Part shown: one piece after another, positions 8,611 to 21,371 of the stretch
Layout: each line of letters starts with the position of its first letter
How positions within the stretch are numbered: position 1 is the first letter of the stretch
Notes under the pieces: model-generated
Told to the model about the DNA's origin: nothing
Databases searched by the model: none
The model's input: the letters and a program-made list of their open reading frames with translations, nothing else
Program-made: the position numbers and the translations under genes
Source of the DNA: Chitinophaga pinensis
Lineage (GTDB): Bacteria; Bacteroidota; Bacteroidia; Chitinophagales; LD1
Length of the DNA: 35,816 bases
Direction of reading: 5' to 3'
NCBI GenBank assembly: GCA_945867505.1
Contig: CAMBIM010000007.1
Coordinates: 1 to 35,816, forward strand

Positions 8611-9903
8611 TTAACGGAACTCATACCCAATATCCTTTCTGTAATACTTTCCTTCAAAGTTTATTTTCTCAATAGCAGCATTCGATGTAGCCACCGCTTC
8701 ATGAATATCTTTTCCGTAAGAAGTAACGGCTAAAACTCTTCCGCCATTCGTAAGAACTTTATCTCCATCCCGTTTTGTTCCTGCATGAAATACTATTGTA
8801 TTTCCCTGCTCACTGCTACTGCCTACTGACGCTATTCCAGTTATCTCTTTTCCTTTTTCATAATCTCTAGGATAACCTCCCGATGCTACAATTACAGTGG
8901 CGCAAGCGCGTTCATCAATTTCAATATTCTCTTTGGCTAAAGTGCCGTTGCCAACTGCCACTAATAATTCTACTAAATCGTTTTTGATACGAGGTAAAAC
9001 TATTTCCGTTTCTGGGTCGCCCATGCGGCAATTGTATTCAATTACATGAGGCTCACCATCTACATTCATAAACCCGATGTAGATAAAACCTCTGTAAACA
9101 ATATTGTCTTTTTTCAATCCTTCAATTGTTGGAATAACAACGCGCTCTTCTACTTTTCTCATCAGCGCTGCATCTACAAACGGAACGGGTGAAATGCAGC
9201 CCATGCCACCGGTGTTTAATCCTGTATCGCCTTCGCCAATGCGTTTGTAATCTTTTGCATTAGGAAGAATTTTGTAATCCACTCCATCCGTCAAGACAAA
9301 AACAGAGAACTCAATTCCTTTAAGAAATTCTTCAATCACCACTTTGGCACTTGCCTTACCGAATTTATTTTGCTCAATCATTTCGCGAAGATTTTCTTTC
9401 GCTTCGCCATGTTCTTCAATTATCAAAACACCTTTACCGGCCGCCAAGCCATCAGCCTTTAAAACAATAGGTGGAGTTTGTTCATCAATAAAATCGAAAC
9501 CGTCTTCTAAGTTTTCGATGGTAAATTCTCCGTAAGCCGCAGTTGGAATATGATGGCGAACCATAAACTGTTTCGCAAATGCTTTGCTGCCTTCTAATTG
9601 CGCACCGGTTTTTGATGGACCGATAACAGGAATATTTTTCAACTCTGCTTTCGATAGAAAATAATCGTAGATGCCATTTACCAAAGGGTCTTCGGGGCCA
9701 ACTACAACCAAGTCAATTTCGTTTTCGAGAACAAATTTCTCAATGGCATCAAAATCGTTCACGCCAATCGCTACGTTTTCGCCATGCTGTAAAGTTCCCG
9801 CATTTCCGGGAGCAATAAAAAGTTTTTCGCAAAGCGGGCTTTGGGTAAGTTTCCAAGCAAAAGCATGTTCACGACCACCAGAACCAAGTAAGAGAATTTT
9901 CAT
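8611..9903 (-). CDS. purD: Phosphoribosylamine--glycine ligase
   Basis: MKILLLGSGGREHAFAWKL; VVGPEDPLVNGIYDYF; LKADGLAAGKGVLI; FNCRMGDPETE-like motif. Start placed at 9903; the ORF-track start at 9933 lies in a mini-repeat. Confidence 0.95.
   Translation of the reverse strand: MKILLLGSGGREHAFAWKLTQSPLCEKLFIAPGNAGTLQHGENVAIGVNDFDAIEKFVLENEIDLVVVGPEDPLVNGIYDYFLSKAELKNIPVIGPSKTGAQLEGSKAFAKQFMVRHHIPTAAYGEFTIENLEDGFDFIDEQTPPIVLKADGLAAGKGVLIIEEHGEAKENLREMIEQNKFGKASAKVVIEEFLKGIEFSVFVLTDGVDYKILPNAKDYKRIGEGDTGLNTGGMGCISPVPFVDAALMRKVEERVVIPTIEGLKKDNIVYRGFIYIGFMNVDGEPHVIEYNCRMGDPETEIVLPRIKNDLVELLVAVGNGTLAKENIEIDERACATVIVASGGYPRDYEKGKEITGIASVGSSSEQGNTIVFHAGTKRDGDKVLTNGGRVLAVTSYGKDIHEAVATSNAAIEKINFEGKYYRKDIGYEFR
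8805..8833 (-). repeat. Mini-repeat family B copy inside purD
   Basis: Minus strand AGCGTCAGTAGGCAGTAGCAGTGAGCAGG; encodes the loop ASVGSSSEQG; matches 1041-1057 with one mismatch. Confidence 0.7.
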
Positions 9904-9919
9904 TTTGTTTTTGTCTTTT

Positions 9920-9955
9920 CTCCCCTCTCCCATTGTAGAGGGGGCAGGGGTGAGT
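9920..9955. repeat. Mini-repeat family G (CTCCCCTCTCCCATTGTAGAGGGGGCAGGGGTGAG)
   Basis: CCCCTCT...AGAGGGG hairpin plus GGCAGGGGTGAG tail; related to 33228-33257. Confidence 0.6.
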
Positions 9956-10139
9956 TTCAGAATTTATGGCACGAATCTAAAATCGCAACGGACACATTCG
10001 CCCTTATATTCTCCACATTCTGCCATAAATTCTACAAAAAATTATAAGTGTGGTTCTTGATTGGCAACAGCGAACCAAAAGACAATAAAACTTTTAGTTT
10101 AGCGTCCCTTTAAAAATTACCAATCAAAATATTCAGGAA

Positions 10140-13469
<3,330 letters not shown>

Positions 13470-13470
13470 A

Positions 13471-13501
13471 TAAAGAAAGCGGGCTAAGCCCGCTTTCTTT
13501 A
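13471..13501. terminator. Bidirectional terminator between secA and comM-like gene
   Basis: TAAAGAAAGCGGGC - TAA - GCCCGCTTTCTTTA, 14-bp stem between convergent genes. Confidence 0.85.
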
Positions 13502-13512
13502 TTTCTAAGTAA

Positions 13513-15051
13513 TTACATCGCCCAATCTTCTCTGTCCAAACTTCTGAATTGAATAGCTTCAGCAAGATGTTCCGTTTTTATTTCCTCATTTCCAGCAAGG
13601 TCAGCAATGGTGCGGGCAACTTTAATAATGCGGTTATAAGCGCGAGCCGATAGATTTAACTTTTGCATAGCGCGGCTCAACAAATTTTTACCGGCATCGG
13701 TAATGGTGCAAATTTCTTCTACCATCTGCGGTTCCATTTGCGCATTGCTATACAGATTCGCTTTCCCTTCAAAACGTTTTTCCTGAATTGCCCGCGCTTG
13801 AATAACGCGTGCGCGTATACTCTCGCTGGTTTCAAATTTTCTTGAACTCGAAAGTTCTTTAAACGCCACTGGTGTAACTTCCACATGCAGGTCAATTCTA
13901 TCCATCAGCGGACCCGAAATTTTGTTCAAATATTTTTGAACCACACCGGGAGCGCATACACATTCCTTTTCCGGGTGATTGTAATAGCCACAGGGGCAAG
14001 GATTCATAGAAGCGACAAGCATGAATGAAGCGGGATAAGTGATAGAAACTTTCGAGCGCGAAATGGTTACACATCTTTCTTCCATTGGCTGTCGCATTAC
14101 TTCCAACACTGTGCGTTTAAATTCAGGCAACTCATCTAAAAACAAAACACCATTGTGGGCTAAAGAAATTTCTCCCGGTTGCGGATTACTTCCGCCCCCG
14201 ACTAAACCTGCGTCAGACACGGTATGATGTGGCGAACGAAATGGCCGCTGATAAATGAGTGCGCAGTCTTTCCCAAGCTTACCGGCTACTGAATGAATCT
14301 TTGTGGTTTCCAATGCTTCGTTTAAGCTTAAAGGAGGAAGAATAGTGGGGAAACGTTTTGCCAGCATAGTCTTACCTGCACCGGGTGGACCAATTAGAAT
14401 TACATTATGTCCGCCAGCGGCTGCTATTTCCAAGGCGCGTTTAATATTCTCCTGGCCCTTTACATCCGAAAAGTCAAATTCGCTTTTCAGAATATTGTTC
14501 TCAAATTCTGCACGCGTATCAACTACCGTTGGTTCAATTTTTTCTCTGCCTTCTAAAAACTCAATCACTTGGCGCAGCGTTTCAACACCTATCACTTCTA
14601 TGTTATTTACAATAGCCGCTTCGCGGGCGTTTTGTTTGGGGAGTATAAATCCTTTGAACTTTTCTTTACGTGCTTGTATAGCAATAGGCAACGCTCCTTT
14701 AATAGGCTGAATAGTTCCATCCAGCGATATTTCACCCATAATCACATACTTATCCAGTAAATCAGTTTCAATTTGGTGCGATGCAGCAAGTATTCCTATT
14801 GCACCTGGCAGGTCGTATGCGGTTCCTTCTTTACGAACATCAGCAGGCGAAAGGTTAATGACAATTTTTCTGCGCGGCATTTCAAAGCCATTATGCTTAA
14901 TGGCAGTTTCCATTCTATGCCACGACTCTTTTATGGCATTGTCAGGCAGACCAACCATAAAAAAATTTTGACCAGTTTCTACACTAACTTCTACTGTAAT
15001 AGTAGCGGCATCAACCCCATAAACGGCACTGCCAAATGTTTTTACGAGCAT
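13513..15051 (-). CDS. YifB/ComM family Mg-chelatase-like AAA+ ATPase
   Basis: [67 protein letters not shown]. Confidence 0.95.
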   Translation of the reverse strand: MLVKTFGSAVYGVDAATITVEVSVETGQNFFMVGLPDNAIKESWHRMETAIKHNGFEMPRRKIVINLSPADVRKEGTAYDLPGAIGILAASHQIETDLLDKYVIMGEISLDGTIQPIKGALPIAIQARKEKFKGFILPKQNAREAAIVNNIEVIGVETLRQVIEFLEGREKIEPTVVDTRAEFENNILKSEFDFSDVKGQENIKRALEIAAAGGHNVILIGPPGAGKTMLAKRFPTILPPLSLNEALETTKIHSVAGKLGKDCALIYQRPFRSPHHTVSDAGLVGGGSNPQPGEISLAHNGVLFLDELPEFKRTVLEVMRQPMEERCVTISRSKVSITYPASFMLVASMNPCPCGYYNHPEKECVCAPGVVQKYLNKISGPLMDRIDLHVEVTPVAFKELSSSRKFETSESIRARVIQARAIQEKRFEGKANLYSNAQMEPQMVEEICTITDAGKNLLSRAMQKLNLSARAYNRIIKVARTIADLAGNEEIKTEHLAEAIQFRSLDREDWAM

Positions 15052-15107
15052 AAATTAAAAATAGAAATATTGAATTGGTTTCATAGTCTAACCAATGAAC
15101 TTAGCTG

Positions 15108-15743
15108 CTAAGGCTTAAAATCAGGATTGGCTGCTCTGCGTTTTTTTACGCGCTCGTATAAAAACGAAATAGGATTGCTGAACTTTGCCTTTGGCGTAAT
15201 ATGCGAATATTTTGGCGGAGCAATACCGGCTATGGATATTTTATTAATGTCTTTAGCATCCATAAACGCATCAATAAATTCTTCTTTGCTGTGGTAGGGA
15301 TAAATGATTACATCTTTAATTTTTATAAAGTCGTGTATCAACTGAATCTCCATTGTGTAATACTTACCCGAATCAATATCGCTGATGTGAATATTCTTAG
15401 AGATGTAGCCCGTTGATGAAAACTTCAGCGTATCATAGGGGTAAACATACATGGTAAAATTCCCTTCATTGTCGCAGGTAACTCCTCTTCCATTTTTTAT
15501 GAATACTACGTTTGCTAACGGAATAGGTGCTTTTGTTTGCACATCTACCACCTTTCCCTTAATCAAAAATTTTCCGGCTGTGTAATCGTAATTAAGTTGG
15601 GCAAAGCAGACGATAGAAGATAGACAATAGACGATAGACAGCAGCCATCCTTTGTTTATTACTTTTCTATAAATATAACTTGTCTGAATCATTCGGATTG
15701 TGGTAAAAATAAAATCCCTGCCGTAATAAACGACAGGGATCAA
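15108..15743 (-). CDS. Secreted protein with carboxypeptidase-regulatory-like domain
   Basis: Signal peptide SIVYCLSSIVCFAQ, then KFLIKGKVVDVQTKAPIPLANVVFIKNGRGVTCDNEGNFTMYVYPYDTLKFSSTGY. Likely true start is the internal MIQTSYIY. Confidence 0.7.
   Translation of the reverse strand: MIPVVYYGRDFIFTTIRMIQTSYIYRKVINKGWLLSIVYCLSSIVCFAQLNYDYTAGKFLIKGKVVDVQTKAPIPLANVVFIKNGRGVTCDNEGNFTMYVYPYDTLKFSSTGYISKNIHISDIDSGKYYTMEIQLIHDFIKIKDVIIYPYHSKEEFIDAFMDAKDINKISIAGIAPPKYSHITPKAKFSNPISFLYERVKKRRAANPDFKP
15608..15642 (-). repeat. Mini-repeat family C (minus strand CTGTCTATCGTCTATTGTCTATCTTCTATCGTCTG)
   Basis: Shares CTGTCTATCGTCTxTTGTCTA (20 of 21) with 28597-28617; encodes the signal-peptide core. Confidence 0.8.
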
Positions 15744-15770
15744 ATCTTGTTGTGAATCTTTTGCTTTTTG

Positions 15771-16232
15771 TTAAGCTACTACAGCTTCTGCTACCACTTC
15801 AAAAGCAACTGTCACTTTATGGCTTTGTCCTAAACCTACTTCAGCGGTATAGCTGCCAAGGTTTTTTACTTCGCCTTCTACGATAGTTATCTTTCTGCGG
15901 TCAACTTCCACCTGCAATTGGTCTTTAATAGCTTCTGCTATATGGTAAGCCGAAACACTTCCGAAAATTTTTCCGGTAGTTCCCACCTTAGCCACAATCT
16001 TAACAGGAGCCGAAGTTAAACGTGCTGATATTACATTGAATTGCTCCAACAGTTTTGCTTCGCGTTTTTCGCGAGCCTTTACTCTGCCGGCAAGTTGTGC
16101 CAAAGCTCCTTCGCCTTTCATTACCGCAAACCCTTGAGGAATGAGGTAGTTCAAACCGAAACCCGGACGAACTTTAACCACGTCATCTGCGTAGCCAAGT
16201 TTTTCTACATCTTTTATAAGTATAAGTTCCAT
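15771..16232 (-). CDS. rplI: 50S ribosomal protein bL9
   Basis: MELILIKDVEKLGYADDVVKVRPGFGLNYLIPQGFAV. Confidence 0.97.
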   Translation of the reverse strand: MELILIKDVEKLGYADDVVKVRPGFGLNYLIPQGFAVMKGEGALAQLAGRVKAREKREAKLLEQFNVISARLTSAPVKIVAKVGTTGKIFGSVSAYHIAEAIKDQLQVEVDRRKITIVEGEVKNLGSYTAEVGLGQSHKVTVAFEVVAEAVVA

Positions 16233-16260
16233 TGTTTAATCTTTAATTGGTTTACCGATT

Positions 16261-16536
16261 CTATTTCAACAAATCTGCTACGTATGGCAGAATGGCAATA
16301 TGACGCGCGCGTTTAATAGCTTGCGAAATCTTGCGCTGATATTTAAGTGAGTTACCACTCAATCTGCGCGGAAGAATTTTTCCTTGCTCGTTGATGAACT
16401 TCAATAAATATTCAGGGTCTTTGTAATCAATGTATTTAATACCGTTCTTCTTAAAGCGGCAGTATTTCTTTTTAACCAGACCAATTTTGGTAGCGGTTAA
16501 ATATTTGATGCTATCGTTTGGTTTCTGTGTGCTCAT
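16261..16536 (-). CDS. rpsR: 30S ribosomal protein bS18
   Basis: [64 protein letters not shown]. Confidence 0.97.
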   Translation of the reverse strand: MSTQKPNDSIKYLTATKIGLVKKKYCRFKKNGIKYIDYKDPEYLLKFINEQGKILPRRLSGNSLKYQRKISQAIKRARHIAILPYVADLLK

Positions 16537-16907
16537 ACGGTTGCCTCTTTTGTAGTGTTAACTTTTTTGTTTCTTCCAACTAAACCAGCGCGCTTGTCAT
16601 CGTTGTATTTAACAGCGAATTTGTCAAGCTTTACGGTCATGTAGCGTAACACGTTTTCATCGCGTCTAAACGCAATTTCCAAAGTGTCAACAGCTTTTCC
16701 GTTGCCTTTAAATTCTACCAAATGGTAGATACCGGTTGTTTTTTTACCAATTTGGTAACGAAGGTTTTTAAGCCCCCAATGTTCTTCATGAACAATCTCA
16801 GCTCCGTTGGACTTGAGAAGCTCAACATAATTGCTGATGCTTTTCTTGGCGTCATCTTCCGATAACACGGGAGTGAGAATTAATACTGTTTCGTACTGTG
16901 TCAGCAT
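16533..16907 (-). CDS. rpsF: 30S ribosomal protein bS6
   Basis: [66 protein letters not shown]. 4-nt overlap with rpsR; start placed at 16907. Confidence 0.95.
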   Translation of the reverse strand: MLTQYETVLILTPVLSEDDAKKSISNYVELLKSNGAEIVHEEHWGLKNLRYQIGKKTTGIYHLVEFKGNGKAVDTLEIAFRRDENVLRYMTVKLDKFAVKYNDDKRAGLVGRNKKVNTTKEATV

Positions 16908-16971
16908 GTTTCTCTGCTTTTTTGGGTTTATCCGGCGCAATATCGCACAGGGTTTTAAAAAATTTGGACGG

Positions 16972-17002
16972 CAAAGATATTCCGATAGGCGGGATTTCCA
17001 AA
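16972..17002 (-). promoter_or_regulatory. Bacteroidota primary-sigma promoter for rpsF operon
   Basis: Minus strand TTTG (17002-16999) - exactly 19 nt - TATCTTTG (16979-16972), perfect match to TTTG-N19-TAnnTTTG. Confidence 0.8.
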
Positions 17003-17014
17003 TGGTTCAACTAC

Positions 17015-17115
17015 TTATGGGGTTTCCGCTCGCAAAGCCTCGCGGTCGCGCTATCCGTTCCAAGTCCTCGCCCCAAAGCGGGCTGCGGGCTTTCCACTAC
17101 TATCGCTAACCCGAA
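17015..17115. repeat. GC-rich intergenic island, probable dispersed repeat
   Basis: TGGGGTTTCCGCTCGCAAAGCCTCGCGGTCGCGCTATCC...CCCCAAAGCGGGCTGCGGGCTTTCCACTACTATCGCTAACCCG: base composition visibly unlike surroundings; imperfect internal duplication GGTTTCCGCT/GGCTTTCCACT. No second copy in this window. Confidence 0.5.
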
Positions 17116-17145
17116 GAGCTAGTTTTGTCCTTCACATCATTACTA

Positions 17146-17784
17146 CTATTGCGCCACAAGCACCACGTACGACCCTTCGCCAGCCCGCAGGTATAGTTGG
17201 TCGCCCTTTAACTCGTAAGTAGTGGAATGTTCAAGCATGTAGCTAACTATACGCTCCATTTGCTCGTTCGGGTCAACGCACTTCATTTTGGTGTAGCCAA
17301 TTCCGCTAAATGAAATTTTTCTGCCTTCAGCTTTTACCGTTCCGCGCAAACTGTTGCAAACTATGCGTCCGCTAATGCGGCTGTTGGTTATATTGAATTT
17401 TAAAAAGTAAGTAGTGTCCTGCAAACTCATGGTATGCCCGTTATCGCGAATAGCCAGCAGGCGCCATTGCTTACCTTCTAATTTTACAGCAGGGTTGTAA
17501 CCGGTTTTCTTTTTAGATAGAAGTTTTACAAAAGTATAAGCCACTCCGCTTTTAGAAGCCGTTGCTTTTATCTTGTATTCATATCCTTCTTCGTACACAA
17601 AGCCATTGATAGAATCTATACAAACGTTCCAATCGCCTTTCTTCTTTTCCTTCAACTGAATACAATCTGCTCCCGAGCGCAACACTGTGCGGTCAGCTAC
17701 ATAAAGTGTTTTTGTTTTTTGTGCTGAAGCAACAACAAACAATAGACACGAAACTAAAAACAGTATCGCCTTTAAATTTTTCAT
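17146..17784 (-). CDS. Secreted DUF4377 + META (HslJ-like) domain protein
   Basis: TLYVADRTVLRSGADCIQLKEKKKGDWNVCIDSINGFVYEEGYEYKIKA, then LEGKQWRLLAIRD...LKFNITNSRISGRIVCNSLRGTV...ISFSGIGYTKMKC. Confidence 0.7.
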   Translation of the reverse strand: MKNLKAILFLVSCLLFVVASAQKTKTLYVADRTVLRSGADCIQLKEKKKGDWNVCIDSINGFVYEEGYEYKIKATASKSGVAYTFVKLLSKKKTGYNPAVKLEGKQWRLLAIRDNGHTMSLQDTTYFLKFNITNSRISGRIVCNSLRGTVKAEGRKISFSGIGYTKMKCVDPNEQMERIVSYMLEHSTTYELKGDQLYLRAGEGSYVVLVAQ

Positions 17785-19019
17785 GCCAATTCAACCTCTA
17801 CTTGGTTTCTCAAAATATCATCCAGTGTTTCGCGCTTGCGTATGAGGTAATCTTTCCCTTTATGAACCAAAACCTCTGCCGGGCGGAAACGCGAATTGTA
17901 ATTAGAACTCATACTAAAACCATAAGCCCCTGCATTTTGAAAAGCGATGATGTCACCCTCGCGTACTTCGCTCAGTTTTCTATCCCAACCAAACGTATCG
18001 GTCTCGCAGATATAACCCACCACCGTATAAATACGTTGCGTGCCTTCGGGGTTAGAAACATTCACCATGTGGTGATAGGAGTTATAGAACATCGGACGGA
18101 TTAAGTGGTTCATACCCGAATCAACGCCCACAAATACAGTAGCAGTGGTTTGCTTAATCACATTCACCTTGGCCAGGAAAGTCCCGCTTTGGCTCACCAA
18201 AAATTTTCCGGGCTCGAAGAAGAGTTCTAAATCTCTACCATATGCCTTACAAAACTCCTTGAACTTAGCCGTAAGCTTTGTTCCTACTTCCTGAATATCG
18301 GTGTAGTAATCATCAGGCTTGTAAGGAACTTTAAATCCGCTTCCAAAATCTACAAACTCTAAATCAGGGAAATGCTCGGTTACTTCAAACAGAATATCAG
18401 CCGCGCGCAGGAAAACATCTACATCTAAAATATCGCTTCCGGTGTGCATATGCAAGCCGTTCACGCGAATTTTCGCGCTCTTAATTACCCGCTCTAAATG
18501 GCGCATTTGGTAAATAGAAATACCAAACTTAGAATCAATATGTCCGGTGCTGATATTGATGTTACCGCCCGCCATTACATGCGGATTAATCCGCACACAT
18601 ACAGGAACACTTGAACCATACTTATGCCCGAATTGTTCGAGAATAGAAATGTTATCAATGTTTATCTGCACGCCTTCCTTTACCGCCAGCTCAATTTCCT
18701 CCAGCGAAACACAGTTAGGCGTGTAAATAATATCCTTAGGGTTAAAGCCCGCTTGCAAGCCCACCCACACTTCCTGAATAGATACAGTATCAAGCCCGGC
18801 ACCAATGTTCTTGAAAAACTTCAGCACGTTAATGTTATTCAATGCCTTGCATGCAAACTTTATTTTGGTGTTTGCTCCGCTAAATGCTGTTTTCAATTGA
18901 GTGTATTGCCGCTCCATTATGGCGGTATCATACACATACAAAGGCGAATCGTATTTCTCGCACAATTGCGAAACCAGCACACCGCCTATTTCATACACTC
19001 CATTGTTAAGCTGAATCAT
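17781..19019 (-). CDS. lysA: Diaminopimelate decarboxylase
   Basis: PLYVYDTAIMERQY; IKFACKALNNINVLKFFKNIGAGLDTVS; HMHTGSDI; FEPGKFLVSQSG; ICETDTFG; GAYGFSMSSNYNSRFRPAEVLV. Confidence 0.95.
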   Translation of the reverse strand: MIQLNNGVYEIGGVLVSQLCEKYDSPLYVYDTAIMERQYTQLKTAFSGANTKIKFACKALNNINVLKFFKNIGAGLDTVSIQEVWVGLQAGFNPKDIIYTPNCVSLEEIELAVKEGVQINIDNISILEQFGHKYGSSVPVCVRINPHVMAGGNINISTGHIDSKFGISIYQMRHLERVIKSAKIRVNGLHMHTGSDILDVDVFLRAADILFEVTEHFPDLEFVDFGSGFKVPYKPDDYYTDIQEVGTKLTAKFKEFCKAYGRDLELFFEPGKFLVSQSGTFLAKVNVIKQTTATVFVGVDSGMNHLIRPMFYNSYHHMVNVSNPEGTQRIYTVVGYICETDTFGWDRKLSEVREGDIIAFQNAGAYGFSMSSNYNSRFRPAEVLVHKGKDYLIRKRETLDDILRNQVEVELA

Positions 19020-19067
19020 ATTGATTTTTTATTGAGAGTGCGAATATAACAGCAGAGAGAGAATTGC

Positions 19068-19125
19068 ATAGTCATCCTATGGCTACAATAAATAATGTCA
19101 TCCTGAACGAAGTTGAAAGACACTT
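19068..19125. repeat. Intergenic mini-repeat family I (GTCATCCTGAACGAAGTTGAAAG)
   Basis: GTCATCCT at 19071-19078 and 19097-19104; non-coding, upstream of lysA and 19204 ORF. Confidence 0.45.
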
Positions 19126-19203
19126 TCACCCAATCGGGGGATTGAACTAACCCTGCTCAACCTGCACATTTGCATCATAATAATTCAAACAAAAACAAAC
19201 GAA

Positions 19204-19902
19204 ATGAAAATGTCAACCACCCAAAACATCAATATGAAATCACTTCTTTCATTTTTCACGCCTGCTCTTTTTGCAAACGGCTTATTCGCCCAAAATACTT
19301 TATCTACTAATCACGCTACAGGTAAGGTGACTTACCGCTTCACTATTCCTGTTAACGTAAATGTAACCAACGAAGAAGCGTATGAAATGGCGAGCAACTG
19401 GTTCAGCGGGCATACTAAAGAGTGCACTCGTTCTAACGTTTCAGTAGCTGCTGAAAACATGAGTGGAGTTAACAAAAGCAATTTGGCAGAAGTAGAGCAT
19501 GAGTTTAAAAACACTGCGCCTGTTCAGTCGCTTGACCCAGCATCTAACCGCATGACAATTAAAGTAGTTACTAAATATTTTGGCGAAAACGGTGGAACTA
19601 TTCACGCGCTTTATGTTCAAGGTTATATGATTTTAACTGTAGAAAACCATCAAATAACCTGCGAAGTGAGTGACTTCCGTTACAATCACTTTAACGAGCA
19701 TAGCTTTCAGTTTAAAAGAATCCAAAACTGGGGCAACTCAACTTCGCTAGACCCGGTTGCCACTTTAGAATACATAGTAGAAAACGAACAAAGCCATGCA
19801 GAATTCAGCAAGTTTTATTCATTCTTAAACAAAGATTTGAATCGTATGGTTGAGAATTTCACTACTGCAGTAAAAGAAAAAGAAGCGCTTGCTTCTAACT
19901 AA
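19204..19902 (+). CDS. Secreted protein of unknown function
   Basis: Signal peptide (SLLSFFTPALFANGLFAQ), uninterrupted 232-aa ORF, followed by terminator. Confidence 0.65.
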   Translation: MKMSTTQNINMKSLLSFFTPALFANGLFAQNTLSTNHATGKVTYRFTIPVNVNVTNEEAYEMASNWFSGHTKECTRSNVSVAAENMSGVNKSNLAEVEHEFKNTAPVQSLDPASNRMTIKVVTKYFGENGGTIHALYVQGYMILTVENHQITCEVSDFRYNHFNEHSFQFKRIQNWGNSTSLDPVATLEYIVENEQSHAEFSKFYSFLNKDLNRMVENFTTAVKEKEALASN

Positions 19903-19918
19903 TAATTATCGACCTTAT

Positions 19919-19961
19919 AAAAAGCGAAAGCCAATCATTTATGATTGGCTTTCGCTTTTAT
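19919..19961. terminator. Strong hairpin between convergent genes
   Basis: AAAAGCGAAAGCCAATCAT / ATGATTGGCTTTCGCTTTT, about 19-bp stem flanked by A- and T-runs. Confidence 0.85.
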
Positions 19962-19974
19962 TTTCTTACTAACT

Positions 19975-21336
19975 TTACTGATGTAATTCATCTCTCATCT
20001 GCTCCACTGTAACCGTATCTTTTATTTTGAAGACATAAATAGCCAGGTAGTAGAGCACCACATTCACCGCCATAATGCCGGCAAATAACCAGAAGTAGCT
20101 TGCCCCTTTATAATGGCTAAAGAAACCGCCCGATTGAATATTGTTGTTGATGTAACTAACTAAAATATTACCTAAGAAGACAGTGAAGAAGAATATGGCC
20201 ATGATGGTGCTCTTCATACTTTTAGGCGCTTGCGAAAACGCGTATTCTAAACCTGTAATGGAAACAAAAATTTCAGCAACCGTTAGCAATACATAAGCCA
20301 GTAACTGCCAGCCAATGCTCAGGGTTACTCCATTGTCAATTTGCTGCTGAATCCAGGCCACCAACACAAACGTAAGCGCAAGTACAATTAAACCCCAGCC
20401 TATTTTTCGCAGTGCAGTAATGCGAATTCCTATATGTTCTAAAAGCGGGTAAATACCGAAACTAAACACCGGTATTAAAATTAAAATAAGCAAAGCGTTT
20501 ACTACTTGTATTTGTTCTTGCAGCCATTCAATACCCATAAAATGCAAATCCATCTTACCGGCTTGTATTACAAATTCACTTCCGTTTTGGTCATACAATG
20601 CCCAAAAGATGGGGATAAATGAAAACACGACCAGCACTTTCCAAACCGACATCACTTGTTCTTTGAAAGGGATTTTTTCTTCGTTACGCGTGTGTTTAGG
20701 CAAAGTGATTTTGTATTTGCTTTTACCTAAGTAGAAAATAACCAAGGCTATAAACATTAAAATACCCGGCACTCCAAATGCCAATGGCGCACCGTAACGA
20801 CTGTTCTTAATTACCGGTGTAATAAGCATAGAAAAGAACGCACCTACATTTATTCCGAAATAGAAAATATCGTAGAGTTTGGCAATGTTGGCATCGCTTT
20901 CATTTTCAAACTGGTCGCCCACCATTACGCTCACATTGGGCTTTACTCCTCCTGCTCCAACAGCAATCAATAACAAGCCTGCATAAAATAACTGGTAGTT
21001 GGTATCGAACATAGCAAGGAACGCATGGCCGATGCAATACACAATAGCGAGGTATAAAATAGTGCGGTATCTGCCCAGAAAATAATCAGCTAAAACTCCA
21101 CCAACAATAGAAAGCAAATAAACCAGCGCAACAAACAAGTGCGTTACTTCATTAGAGTGTGCTTCTGCACCGGCAACCAAAGCAGGATTGTTGGTTGGAT
21201 TAAAAAACTGCGAAATCAAAAACGTAGAAAGAATGGCTTTCATTCCATAAAAACTGAAACGCTCTGCTGTTTCGGTTACTACTATATAGGGGGCTGCTTT
21301 CGGAAAACTTTTAAACCGGTCGAGGATGGATGACAT
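19975..21336 (-). CDS. POT/PTR2 family peptide MFS transporter
   Basis: ETAERFSFYGMKAILSTFL; GGVLADYFLGRYRTILYLAIVY; GAGGVKPNVSVMVGDQF; FYFGINVGAFFSMLITP. Confidence 0.95.
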   Translation of the reverse strand: MSSILDRFKSFPKAAPYIVVTETAERFSFYGMKAILSTFLISQFFNPTNNPALVAGAEAHSNEVTHLFVALVYLLSIVGGVLADYFLGRYRTILYLAIVYCIGHAFLAMFDTNYQLFYAGLLLIAVGAGGVKPNVSVMVGDQFENESDANIAKLYDIFYFGINVGAFFSMLITPVIKNSRYGAPLAFGVPGILMFIALVIFYLGKSKYKITLPKHTRNEEKIPFKEQVMSVWKVLVVFSFIPIFWALYDQNGSEFVIQAGKMDLHFMGIEWLQEQIQVVNALLILILIPVFSFGIYPLLEHIGIRITALRKIGWGLIVLALTFVLVAWIQQQIDNGVTLSIGWQLLAYVLLTVAEIFVSITGLEYAFSQAPKSMKSTIMAIFFFTVFLGNILVSYINNNIQSGGFFSHYKGASYFWLFAGIMAVNVVLYYLAIYVFKIKDTVTVEQMRDELHQ

Positions 21337-21371
21337 GGATTTTATTTGGTTTAAAAATAGAAATTTACGTC

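Noticed and set aside
14303-14710. 135-aa plus-strand ORF inside the comM-like gene (also 14569, 14773)
   Set aside because: Antisense to a clearly conserved AAA+ protein; no independent support.
16831-17122. Plus-strand ORFs of 92 and 74 aa over the rpsF leader and GC-rich island
   Set aside because: Cross the rpsF promoter and coding start; composition not protein-like; better explained as non-coding repeat.
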